Source: Burkholderia sp. FERM BP-3421 (lineage in GTDB: Bacteria; Pseudomonadota; Gammaproteobacteria; Burkholderiales; Burkholderiaceae). From it: DNA of 64,000 bases. Position 1 is the stretch's first letter. Each line of letters opens with the position of its first letter. The notes under the pieces were generated by a model. The model did not search any database, was not told the DNA's origin, and saw nothing but the letters and a program-made list of their open reading frames with translations. The translations under genes were made by a program, and so were the position numbers. Of this stretch, positions 51,299 to 59,682 are shown piece by piece. The stretch spans positions 1,798,001 to 1,862,000 of the forward strand of contig NZ_CP117781.1 in the NCBI RefSeq assembly GCF_028657905.1, in the 5' to 3' direction.

Positions 51299-51377
51299 GG
51301 GGATTCCTGGTTGTCTGTGCCAAGGCGCCGCGCCCGGCGAAGCGGGCGCGGCGCGTGCGGAGCGGGACGCGGTTGCG

Positions 51378-52577
51378 TCAGAAGCGATGCAGCATCCCGC
51401 CGCCCACGACGATCTGCGTGCGCGTCGACGCGGGCGTGCCATTGAAGCCGTCGCCGACCGAGGCGGTCGCGTCGATGATCTGCGTGCCGTTCGAGCCGAT
51501 CGTCTTGCCGTTCGCGCGCTGGAACGCCTCGCCCAGATACAGCCCGGTGCGCTTCGACAGGCTGTAGTACTGGGTCAGCGACAGCTGGTGATACTGCGCG
51601 GCGCTCGTGATGCCGTTCGACTGGGTCGCGCGCGTGTAGCTGTAGCCGCCCGCGAGATCCCAGGTCGCGCTCGGCTTCCAGTGCAGCGCGATGCCGCCGG
51701 TGTTGAAGGTCGCGGTATTGCGGAACGCCGAGCCGGCGCCCGGCAGGTACTGCACGTTCGAATACGACACCGACACGTCCCACGCCGAGGAGAACTGATA
51801 GCCCGCCGTCACCGCCACGCGCTGCTGCGCCTGCGCGGTCTGGTAGCCGTTGTTGATCGCCGACACGCCCGGCTGGCCGCCCGAGCTGGTCGTCGAATCC
51901 GCGCCCCACGCGCCGCCGCCGGGCGTGGAGTTGTTGACGCGCTGGAAGCCGGCCGCGATGCCGAGCGGCCCGTTCAGGTATTGCAGCGCGGCGCTCCAGG
52001 TGGAGCCGCGGTTGACGCTGCCGGCGACGCCGCCCAGCGCGTACGACCCGCTCACGGTGAAGCCGCCGATCTTCGGGGACGTGTAGACGAGCGAGTTGTT
52101 CGCGCGGATCGTGGTGTCGAGCGAGTCGATATCGCCCGGGTGCGCGCCGAAGAAGCCCGTGAGCCAGGTGGTCGGGCTGTACGGCGACAGCAGCGTGTAG
52201 TACGCCGTGTACTGGCGGCCGGCCGTCAGCGAGCCGTAGACGGGGTTGGTCAGGCCGACCCACGCCTGGCGCGTGAAGATGCCGCCCGCGAACTGCGCGG
52301 TGCCGTTGGTCGTGCTGACGCCGGACTCGAGCTGGAAGATCGCCTTCGTGCCGCCGCCGAGATCCTCACCGCCCTTCAGGCCGAACCGGCTGCCGGCCCA
52401 GGCGCCCGTCGACATCGTCACGGCCGAACGGCCGCCCGAGGTCGAGCCGCGCGTGGTGCTGCTGTTCTGGTAAACGATGCCGTTGTCGAGCACCCCGTAA
52501 AGCGTGACGCTGCTCTGGGCATGCGCGGCGGCGGCCGCGAAACCCGCTGCTGCGAAAACGACCATGCGCTTGTTCAT
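51378..52577 (-). CDS. Gram-negative general porin, inside the sugar operon
   Basis: 399 residues. Signal peptide (MVVFAAAGFAAAAAHA) and the Burkholderia/Neisseria porin pattern: QSSVTLYGVLDNGIVYQNSS at the start, SRFGLKGGEDLGGGTKAIFQ, FTRQAWVGL, GSLTAGRQYT, and a terminal strand ending MLHRF with the C-terminal Phe needed for outer-membrane insertion. It would form a trimeric 16-strand channel. Its place between permease and ATPase genes suggests it admits the operon's sugar. Confidence 0.93.
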   Translation of the reverse strand: MNKRMVVFAAAGFAAAAAHAQSSVTLYGVLDNGIVYQNSSTTRGSTSGGRSAVTMSTGAWAGSRFGLKGGEDLGGGTKAIFQLESGVSTTNGTAQFAGGIFTRQAWVGLTNPVYGSLTAGRQYTAYYTLLSPYSPTTWLTGFFGAHPGDIDSLDTTIRANNSLVYTSPKIGGFTVSGSYALGGVAGSVNRGSTWSAALQYLNGPLGIAAGFQRVNNSTPGGGAWGADSTTSSGGQPGVSAINNGYQTAQAQQRVAVTAGYQFSSAWDVSVSYSNVQYLPGAGSAFRNTATFNTGGIALHWKPSATWDLAGGYSYTRATQSNGITSAAQYHQLSLTQYYSLSKRTGLYLGEAFQRANGKTIGSNGTQIIDATASVGDGFNGTPASTRTQIVVGGGMLHRF

Positions 52578-52680
52578 TTATGCTGGACTCCTAATGGTTG
52601 TATGGCGGGCGCGACGGCGTCCGGCCGGATTCAGGTGCCTCTCGCGCCCGGACCGTCGCGCGGCCCGGGCTTTGTTCGAT

Positions 52681-53541
52681 CTATTTGAGCCCGCCCGCGA
52701 AACCGCGCAGCAGGTAGCGCTGCACGTAGCCCGCCACGGCGAGCGTCGGCAGCGACGCGATCAGCCCCGCGCTCATCAGGTCGCCCCAGTCGATGCCGTT
52801 TTCGGTCACGTAGCCGGCGATCGCGAGCGGCAGCGTGAAGCGGCTCGGCGTCGACACGAACAGCAGCGCGAGCAGGAATTCGTTCCACGCGGCGATGAAC
52901 ACGAAGATCGCCGTCGCCATCAGCCCCGGCGCGCACAGCGGCAGCACGATATGCAGGAGACGGCGCGCGAGGCCCGCGCCGTCGAGGCAGGCCGCCTCCT
53001 CGTATTCGACCGGCACTTCGCGTACGAACGACAGCAGCATCCAGATCGCCATCGGCAGCGTGTAGATCTGGTACGCGAGCATCAGCCCGGGCAGCGAGTC
53101 GAGCAGATGCAGGGTTTTCGCGAGCGTGAACAGCGGCACGGCGATCGTGATCGGCGGCATCAGCTTCAGCGCGAGCACCAGGAGCAGGAACAGCAGGTCG
53201 AGCCGCGCCGGGAAGCGCAGCCTGGCGAGCGCGTAGGCTGCCGGAAACGCGAGCGCCAGCGACAGGATGGTCGCACCGCTGCTCACGAGCAGCGAATTCG
53301 CGACCTGAACGCCGATCCCGCTGGCCCAGACCGCCGAGAAATGCGCCAAGGTGGGCGCGGCCGGCCACAGCCGCAGCGGATGATCGAGCCGTTCGAGCGT
53401 CGGCATGAAGGCCGCGCCGAGCATCCACAGACAAGGCAGCAGCAAGGCGAGCAGCGCCGCGCCGCGCAAGGCGCCAAGCGCCATCCTGCCCATCGCGCGG
53501 GCGGCCGGACGCGGCGGCGCGGCCTGTGCCGGCGCACCCAT
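52681..53541 (-). CDS. Sugar ABC permease (MalG-like)
   Basis: About 286 residues with six membrane helices. The EAA loop contacting the ATPase is EYEEAACLDGAGLARRLLHI followed by PLCAPGLMATAIF. The ATG at 53541 overlaps the stop of the preceding permease (ATGA); an in-frame ATG at 53571 would overlap by 30 bp. It forms the transmembrane pore with the other permease. Confidence 0.92.
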   Translation of the reverse strand: MGAPAQAAPPRPAARAMGRMALGALRGAALLALLLPCLWMLGAAFMPTLERLDHPLRLWPAAPTLAHFSAVWASGIGVQVANSLLVSSGATILSLALAFPAAYALARLRFPARLDLLFLLLVLALKLMPPITIAVPLFTLAKTLHLLDSLPGLMLAYQIYTLPMAIWMLLSFVREVPVEYEEAACLDGAGLARRLLHIVLPLCAPGLMATAIFVFIAAWNEFLLALLFVSTPSRFTLPLAIAGYVTENGIDWGDLMSAGLIASLPTLAVAGYVQRYLLRGFAGGLK

Positions 53542-54407
53542 CAGTTGCCCCGCTTGCGAAACGATAGCCATACATATCCCGAGACGAGCACGGCCGACGC
53601 CGCGAGCATCAGGACCGCCGCCGCGCTGGCCGGCCCCTGGTTGAAGAAGCGGAAGCCCGTGTCGTAGACATAGGTCGACAGGGTCTGCGTCGCGTTGCCC
53701 GGCCCGCCGCCCGTGAGCGCGTAGACCTTGTCGAACAGCTTGAAGGTGTCGATCGAGCGCAACAGCAGCGCGAGCGCGATCTGCGGCGCGGCGAGCGGCA
53801 GCGTGATATGGGCGAGGCATTGCCAGTCGCTCGCGCCGTCGGTGCGCGCGGCCTCGTACAGCTCGCGCGGAATCGCCTGCAAGCCGGCCAGGATGATCAG
53901 GAACGCCATCGGCGTCCATTGCCACACGTCGACCAGGATCAGCGACCAGATCGCGAGCTGCGGATCGGACAGCCAGCGCACGCCCGGCAGGCCGGCTGCC
54001 GCCAGCAGCGCGTTCAGGAAACCGTTGTAGTTGAGCCAGTTGCGCCAGATCGCCGAACACACGAGCGTCGACAGCATCATCGGCAGGATCGCGAGCGGCA
54101 GCGCGATGCGCCGGCCCGGAAACGCGCGCACGAACAGCAGCGCGAGCCCGAAGCCGAGCGCCACCTCGGCGAGCGAGGCGACCACGGTGAAGTGCAGCGT
54201 ATTGGCGAAACTCGCCGCGAAGGCGTCGTCGCCGAGCACCGCCCGGTAATGCGCGAGCCCCGCGAGCACCGGGCCGCCCGCCCCGCCGCCGCGCAGGAAC
54301 GAGTCGGCCAGCACCCGCGCCACCGGATACAGCGCGAGCACGCCGAGCACCAGCAGCGCGGGCGCGGTCAGGAACGCGAGCGGCAGGATGCCGCGCAGCG
54401 ATTTCAT
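53541..54407 (-). CDS. Sugar ABC permease (MalF-like)
   Basis: 288 residues, six membrane helices. The segment ELYEAARTDGASDWQCLAHI is the EAA loop; WQWTPMAFLIILAGLQAIP precedes it, as usual in CUT1 sugar permeases. It starts 31 bp after the binding-protein gene and its stop overlaps the next permease's start. Confidence 0.92.
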   Translation of the reverse strand: MKSLRGILPLAFLTAPALLVLGVLALYPVARVLADSFLRGGGAGGPVLAGLAHYRAVLGDDAFAASFANTLHFTVVASLAEVALGFGLALLFVRAFPGRRIALPLAILPMMLSTLVCSAIWRNWLNYNGFLNALLAAAGLPGVRWLSDPQLAIWSLILVDVWQWTPMAFLIILAGLQAIPRELYEAARTDGASDWQCLAHITLPLAAPQIALALLLRSIDTFKLFDKVYALTGGGPGNATQTLSTYVYDTGFRFFNQGPASAAAVLMLAASAVLVSGYVWLSFRKRGN

Positions 54408-54438
54408 CGGTTCGACTCCCGCGTGCGGGACGCGCGCG

Positions 54439-55677
54439 TCACTGGCTGCCCGCCGCGAGCGCCTGCGCCATCTTCTGCGCGGCCTGGCGCAAGGCGGCGT
54501 CCGGCGCGCTCTGGCCCGTCAGCGCGAGCTGCAGCTGGTCGCCGAGGATGCTTTCGAGTTGCTGCCAGTCCTTCACGCGCGGCCGCGCGCGGCCCGCCTC
54601 GAGCGCCTTCAGCTGGTCCGGATACCAGCGGAACTGCTTGACCAGCGCCGGATCGGCGAACACGCTGCGGCGGGTCGGCGGCAGGCCGAGCGCCGCGAGG
54701 CGCGTCTGCGTGTCGCGCGACGTCAGATAGGCCAGGAACGCCTGCGCGAGCGGCGCGTGCGGCGCATCCTTCGGAATCGCCATCTGCCAGATGCCGAGCA
54801 TCGGCGCCGGGCCCGTCACCTGCCCCGGCGGCGCCTGCAAGCCGATCCGCGCGACGACCCGCGACTGCTGCGGATCGTCGAGCGCCGGAATCCATGCCGG
54901 CCACACCTCGATCGCCTGCGCCGCCGCGCCGCGCTGCAATGCGTCGCGCACTTCGGCCGCGCCGTAGACGTCGACGTCGCGCGGCGCCCAGGGCTTGAGC
55001 GCGAGGAACGTCTTCAGGGCCGCGCGCGCCTGCGGCGTGTCGATCGCGACCTTGCCGTCGCGGTCGAGCACATCGCCGCCGTACGCCCACAGGATCGGCA
55101 GGAAGCCCGTCACGACCGGATTGCCCTTGGTGCCGCGGAACACCACGCCGGCCGTCTGCTTGTCCGCCGTCCCGATGGTCTGCGCGATCTTCAGCACATC
55201 GTCCCAGGTGCGCGGCGGCTGCAGTTTGTATTTCGCGAGCAGATCCTTGCGGTAGGCGAACAGCTCGACGTTGCCGACCACCGGCAGCGCATACAGGCCG
55301 CCGGACGCGGCGCGGCCGAGCGCGACCGTCGACGGCACGAGGTCCGCGTCCGCGAGCGCCCCGGGCAGCGGCTTCAGCCAGCCGTTGCCGATGAATTCAG
55401 GCGCCCAGGTGTCGTCCATCATGATCAGGTCGTACGCGCTCGTCCCCTCGCGCAGCGACAGCTTGAGCTTCTGGTACAGGCCGCTGTTCGGCAGCTTCAG
55501 CAATTCGATGTCCGCGCCCGGGTGCAGCTTCGTGAAGCCGGCGACCGCCTCGGCGAGGCCCTTGCCATAGATGTCGTCGCGTCCCGCGATCACGAGGTCC
55601 GCCGCGCTCGCGCCGAGGCTCGTGACGGTAAGGGCGATGGCGACGGATAACGCGCGCAGGCGGCTGGACAGTTTCAT
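54439..55677 (-). CDS. Sugar ABC substrate-binding protein
   Basis: 412 residues. Signal peptide (LSVAIALTVTSLGASA) and a bacterial extracellular solute-binding family 1 fold: VAGFTKLHPGADIELLKLPN, YDLIMMDDTWAPEFIGNGWL, LYALPVVGNVELFAYRKDLL and FLPILWAYGGDVLDRDGK. It captures a sugar or polyol in the periplasm for the permeases; the ligand cannot be told. First gene of the operon, with a LacI-type palindrome 42 bp upstream. Confidence 0.92.
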   Translation of the reverse strand: MKLSSRLRALSVAIALTVTSLGASAADLVIAGRDDIYGKGLAEAVAGFTKLHPGADIELLKLPNSGLYQKLKLSLREGTSAYDLIMMDDTWAPEFIGNGWLKPLPGALADADLVPSTVALGRAASGGLYALPVVGNVELFAYRKDLLAKYKLQPPRTWDDVLKIAQTIGTADKQTAGVVFRGTKGNPVVTGFLPILWAYGGDVLDRDGKVAIDTPQARAALKTFLALKPWAPRDVDVYGAAEVRDALQRGAAAQAIEVWPAWIPALDDPQQSRVVARIGLQAPPGQVTGPAPMLGIWQMAIPKDAPHAPLAQAFLAYLTSRDTQTRLAALGLPPTRRSVFADPALVKQFRWYPDQLKALEAGRARPRVKDWQQLESILGDQLQLALTGQSAPDAALRQAAQKMAQALAAGSQ

Positions 55678-55718
55678 CGGGGCTCTCTCGGGTGAACGCC
55701 GCGTGGCTCGCGACAGGA

Positions 55719-55734
55719 TTGCACACGTGTGCAA
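55719..55734. promoter_or_regulatory. LacI-type operator before the sugar ABC operon
   Basis: TTGCACACGTGTGCAA, a perfect 16-bp palindrome with central CG, 42 bp before the start of the binding-protein gene. Fourteen of these bases recur at 41465-41478. Confidence 0.75.
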
Positions 55735-55860
55735 CGCCGGCTCCAACTCACGGCGATCGACACGGGCGCCATTGTCGCGGCCCATCGTTAAAGATTTATG
55801 GCATCGGTTTCCTGGAAGTGCGTCGGGAGGTGCGTCGGCCGCCACGCGGCGGCCGGCCGT

Positions 55861-56583
55861 TCAGGCGCCGGCGCGTGGCGCGCGTTCGAGGGTTTCGCGC
55901 GGCGTATGGCCGAATTCGGCCTTGAAAACCCGACTGAAGTGCTTCTCGCTGACGAAGCCGTGGCACCACGCGATCTCCGCGATGCGCATCTTCGGTCGCG
56001 CCGGATCGGCCAGGATCTCGCGGATCCGCAGCAGCCGCTCGCGCTGCACGACCCGCATCACCCCGCCCGACGGCGCGAACAGCTGGTACAGCTTGGAACG
56101 CGAGATGCCGACGTCCTTGCAGATCCGCTCGGGCGTGAGGTCGGCGCTGGACAGGTTGCTGTCGATGTAGCGCTGCACGCGCTGAAACAGCACCGTGTTG
56201 GGCGGCGCTCGCCCTTCGTCGCGCGCGGCGTCGGGCAGCGGGCGCAGCCCTGCCCGCATCAGGCTGTTGGTTGCCTGGATCACGTGCGGGGTCTCCGCCG
56301 CGCTCAGGTGCGGCAGATGCTTGCGCAGCGAGCACAGGTAGTCGAACAGCAGTTCGCTCGCGGCGTCGGAGACCTGCAATTCCGCCGCCGGCCCCTCAAG
56401 GGGATCCGGTTGCCCGGGCGGCGCAGCCACGCCCGGGTGCGTCGCCTGCCCATCACGGGCCTCGGCGGCCTCGCGGCGCGCGTCCGCCGCGGCAAGCGAC
56501 CGATGCACCAGCGCGGCGTGCCCCCCCGCCGCCTCCAGGGCCGCCCCCGGTTGCCCAGCATCCTGCTTAGATATGTCGTCCAT
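55861..56583 (-). CDS. AraC-family regulator
   Basis: 240 residues from ATG 56583 (GGGG eight bases upstream); an ATG at 56670 would add 29. The C-terminal AraC DNA-binding domain is clear: LTPERICKDVGISRSKLYQLF, ERLLRIREILADPARPKMRI and IAWCHGFVSEKHFSRVFKAEF. The N-terminal part is Ala-rich with no known ligand domain. It lies upstream of, and is read in the same direction as, the sugar ABC operon, so it may add a second layer of control. Confidence 0.87.
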   Translation of the reverse strand: MDDISKQDAGQPGAALEAAGGHAALVHRSLAAADARREAAEARDGQATHPGVAAPPGQPDPLEGPAAELQVSDAASELLFDYLCSLRKHLPHLSAAETPHVIQATNSLMRAGLRPLPDAARDEGRAPPNTVLFQRVQRYIDSNLSSADLTPERICKDVGISRSKLYQLFAPSGGVMRVVQRERLLRIREILADPARPKMRIAEIAWCHGFVSEKHFSRVFKAEFGHTPRETLERAPRAGA

Positions 56584-57438
56584 TGACGGTACCCCAGCCT
56601 GTCCGGTCGACAGCACGGAGCGGGCTCTCAGCCGCTGCGCACGCCGGCAGGCATCGTTTCCTTTCTTCATTGCGCGCACTGCGTCGTCGCGCTTGTCATG
56701 TGGAATGTGATGCCCCGCTCCAGATTGAAACCGGCAACGAAGCCCACCGCCCGCCCACCTGTGAAAACCCCTTCGACTTACGCCCAATCACAATAAAACA
56801 TGTGCAGATCGCACCGCGACTTTGCATGTCGAATTGCCCGGGATAATCGCCCACGGGATTAACTTCCGCTCGCTTCCACTTAACTTTGTTTGATATGACA
56901 CGTCTGAAAACAAGCTTTCAGGCGACTTGAACCAGATCCGATGACTATCCTTCCATGCAAGGAAATATTCTGACACGGAATGCTCCGTTGTGATCAGCCC
57001 CGAAATAAAACCGAGCGAACATCCCAGAAATGAGGCTTCCCATCAATTATCTGCAATAGCAGTCCAGCCTTTTCGCATTGGAATTCTCATTTAACGATAG
57101 GATTCCAAGATACTCATCTGCCGCGGGACGGCGGGTCACCAAATCTGGACGGGCGGACACCCCGCCGCGACGAAGAGATTTTATTATCCCGATCCACGCA
57201 AGCCCGATTGAAGCGGCGGTAATTAAAGGATTAATCCTGATTCGCCGACCGGATAAACATTCAGCGCTACTGACGGGAAAGCGGTTTTGCGCATCATGCG
57301 TTGCCAGGATCCCGACAAGGGCCCCGATCGAAATCGCGAGAACCGCCGGTATGCATCGCGCCAATGGCTATGGATTCCTAATGAATAACCTGAGCCGAGG
57401 CGACGTCGTCAGCAGTCAACAGGGGACCAGGGGTCAAC
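56584..57438. other. Lower-GC intergenic region
   Basis: About 850 bp, noticeably more AT-rich than its surroundings (56750-57400). It holds one possible small membrane protein (57047-57364, minus) and otherwise nothing I recognise. Confidence 0.45.
57047..57364 (-). CDS. Possible small membrane protein
   Basis: 105 residues from a TTG start with AGGAA about ten bases upstream. Two hydrophobic segments (VLAISIGALVGILAT and PLITAASIGLAWIGIIK) are separated by a basic loop, giving a plausible two-helix membrane protein. I recognise no family, and the weak start and AT-rich setting leave real doubt. Confidence 0.3.
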   Translation of the reverse strand: MARCIPAVLAISIGALVGILATHDAQNRFPVSSAECLSGRRIRINPLITAASIGLAWIGIIKSLRRGGVSARPDLVTRRPAADEYLGILSLNENSNAKRLDCYCR

Positions 57439-58029
57439 ATGAAGTATCGCTTTCTCGCGCCGTGCATCGCCGTCCTGGCGCTCGCCGCCTGTGCGCAAAA
57501 TCCGTCCGCCGGCAACCTGGTGCGTATCTGCGACGACCGCGGCTGCGCGGACCGTCCGAAGGATCAGGTGTCGTTCGACGCCTCGGCGAACGCGTCCGAG
57601 CGCGTCGATCCGCGCATCGCCGCGCTGAAGGCGAGCGCCGAGACCGAGCCGCGCGCGGCCTACGACCTCGGCCTGCGCTACTTCCGCGGCGACGGCGTCC
57701 GGCAGGACAGCTATCAGGCGCTCGTCTGGATGCGCAAGGCCGCCGAGGGCGGCAACCTCGCCGCCCAGAAAGCGCTCGGCAGCTACTACCTGTTCGGCCT
57801 CGAAGAGATGGGCCCGGACCCGCGCGAAGCCGAGAAATGGCTGTCGATCGCGGTGAGCCGCGGCGACAAGGACTCGCAGAAGCTGCTCGAACAGGCCCGC
57901 GCGGCCAAGCAATCCGACGAACAGGAATACAAGTGGCTCACGCGCTGGCGTGACGTCTATTACGGCTACTGGAATGCGGGCTACCCGTACCAGGGCGTCT
58001 GGCGCGAGACGTCCTGGTACTGGTATTGA
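57439..58029 (+). CDS. Sel1-repeat lipoprotein
   Basis: 196 residues. Lipobox at LALAACAQ, then a short Cys-rich stretch, then two Sel1-like repeats (AAYDLGLRYFRGDGVRQDSY, AAQKALGSYYLFGLEE...EAEKWLSIAVSRGD). The tail is rich in Tyr and Trp (YYGYWNAGYPYQG). Sel1 proteins act as scaffolds for other proteins, often at the envelope. AGGGG precedes the ATG. The CsgG-like lipoprotein gene follows 121 bp downstream. Confidence 0.85.
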   Translation: MKYRFLAPCIAVLALAACAQNPSAGNLVRICDDRGCADRPKDQVSFDASANASERVDPRIAALKASAETEPRAAYDLGLRYFRGDGVRQDSYQALVWMRKAAEGGNLAAQKALGSYYLFGLEEMGPDPREAEKWLSIAVSRGDKDSQKLLEQARAAKQSDEQEYKWLTRWRDVYYGYWNAGYPYQGVWRETSWYWY

Positions 58030-58150
58030 CCGGATCCGGAAGCTGCCGGGCCGCAGCGGGGAGACCGACTCGTCGCGTGACTTGCCGGGGGCTTAGCAAC
58101 GTGCATCACGCACTAGGCCGAACTTCGACTCAACTGTGATCCATAACGAC

Positions 58151-58981
58151 ATGAAGACCACTCATTCCAGCCGTTTCACCCTCCAATGCGCGGTCGCGGC
58201 CACGCTGGCCGCATCGCTCGCCGCGTGCGGCGGCATGGTGACGCCGGGCGGCGAAAATGCCGGCGTGACGGGCGCGGCCGCGGGCGGCACCAGCGCCGGC
58301 GCCGATTCGACGCTGCAGCGCTGCACCGCGCCGCTCGGCACGATCGCGGTCGACGACGGCCGCAACGCCGACTGGTGGGGCCAGTTCGGCAGCGCCACCA
58401 AGGTGACGAGCATCGATCCGCTGCTGCGCCTCGCGGTGCAGCAGTCCAACTGCTTCGTGATCACCTCGATCGGCAACCAGAAGAGCGATGCGCGCCTGGC
58501 CCGCATCACCGACCTGCAGCGCAATACCGGCGAGTATCGCGCGGGCTCGAAACAGCAGAAGGGACAGCGCGTCGCGGCCGATTACTACATGGAACCGCAG
58601 ATCGTGATCAACGATTCGCCGGTCGGCGGCATCGGCAGCATGATCGGCGGGCTGATCGGCAGCAGCGCGGTCGCGCGGGTCGCGGGCAGCCTGCAGACGA
58701 AGTCGTCGGTCGTCACGCTGACGCTGTTCGACGTGCGCTCGGCGGTGCAGATCGCCGCCGCCGAAGGCAGCTCGACCTCGACCAACTTCGGCGCGGCGCT
58801 GTCGGGCTTCGGCGGCAACGTGGGCGGCGGCCTGAGCGGTTTCACGTCGACGCCGGAAGGCAAGGCCACGGTGGTCGCGTTCATCGACGCGTACAACAAG
58901 ATGGTCGTCTCGCTGCGCAGCTACAAGGCCCAGGACGTCAAGGGCGGCCTCGGCCGCGGCGGCCAGTTGAAGGTCAACTGA
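58151..58981 (+). CDS. CsgG/HfaB-like lipoprotein
   Basis: 276 residues. Lipobox in LAASLAACGG. The body has the CsgG-family outline: a conserved LRLAVQQSNCFVIT helix-strand, an oxidised-sugar-binding-like core QKGQRVAADYYMEPQIVIND, the Gly-rich GGIGSMIGGLIGSS and a strand VVTLTLFDVRSAVQIAAAEG. CsgG is the curli export pore, but no curli genes (csgA, B, E, F) are nearby. A GTG 15 bp upstream is an alternative start. Confidence 0.75.
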   Translation: MKTTHSSRFTLQCAVAATLAASLAACGGMVTPGGENAGVTGAAAGGTSAGADSTLQRCTAPLGTIAVDDGRNADWWGQFGSATKVTSIDPLLRLAVQQSNCFVITSIGNQKSDARLARITDLQRNTGEYRAGSKQQKGQRVAADYYMEPQIVINDSPVGGIGSMIGGLIGSSAVARVAGSLQTKSSVVTLTLFDVRSAVQIAAAEGSSTSTNFGAALSGFGGNVGGGLSGFTSTPEGKATVVAFIDAYNKMVVSLRSYKAQDVKGGLGRGGQLKVN

Positions 58982-59058
58982 CCAGCCGGCGCAGGGGGCC
59001 GGCCCGGTCCCCTGCCCCTGCGCGCCGCGCAAGGACGGCGGGCCAGGCCACGGGTCGG

Positions 59059-59409
59059 TCAGCCGTGGCCCTTGTACAACTCGAATTCGTGGCCGTCCGG
59101 CGCGGCGAGCACGATGCTGTTCATCGCCGGATCATCGAGACCGTCGACCACCACCGACGCGCCGAGCGCCCGCGCCTTCGCGGCGAACGCGGCCAGCGCG
59201 GCCGCCTCGAATTCGAACACCGGCACGCACGCGCTGCCCGTCAGGGTTTCCCCAAAATCGTTCAGCAGCAGGCCGAGGCGCACCTCGCCGATCGCGAATT
59301 CCGTCCAGTGCGCCGAACGGCGTCCGGGCGGCCGCGCCAGCAGGCTCTCCCAGAACGCGACCGACTGTTCCATGTCGGTCACCTTGAAATAGACGCTCCT
59401 GACGCGCAT
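59059..59409 (-). CDS. VOC (glyoxalase/bleomycin-resistance) family protein
   Basis: 116 residues of the vicinal-oxygen-chelate fold: VRSVYFKVTDMEQSVAFWES at the start and IVLAAPDGHEFELYKGHG at the end, the typical paired beta-alpha-beta-beta-beta ends. It could be a dioxygenase, isomerase or resistance protein. GGGAGTCTGCG gives a good start at 59409. No operon partner. Confidence 0.8.
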   Translation of the reverse strand: MRVRSVYFKVTDMEQSVAFWESLLARPPGRRSAHWTEFAIGEVRLGLLLNDFGETLTGSACVPVFEFEAAALAAFAAKARALGASVVVDGLDDPAMNSIVLAAPDGHEFELYKGHG

Positions 59410-59682
59410 CGCAGACTCCCGGATGAGGACGAACGCCGCGGAATGGCGGCGAATCGCGTCGCGCACTATACACCCGCCCGAGTACGCCCGCAGCGGCTCC
59501 AACAGCCAGTCGGCCGCCCGGAAAACGCGCCTCGGCAGAACGAATCCACGCGATGATCGCGTGCGTTCAGGTCGGCGCGCCATTGCCGCGACACCTCGGC
59601 CCCACTTATCCTCCTACGTTCAGCGACTGCGCCGCGACACGCGGCGGCCCGCCTTTCCCAGATCTAACGGAGACCCGCTTTC

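Noticed and set aside
48906..51323. An 805-codon minus-strand frame across the LacI and ATPase genes
   Set aside because: Low-complexity Arg/Ala composition and overlaps two well-supported genes in other frames.
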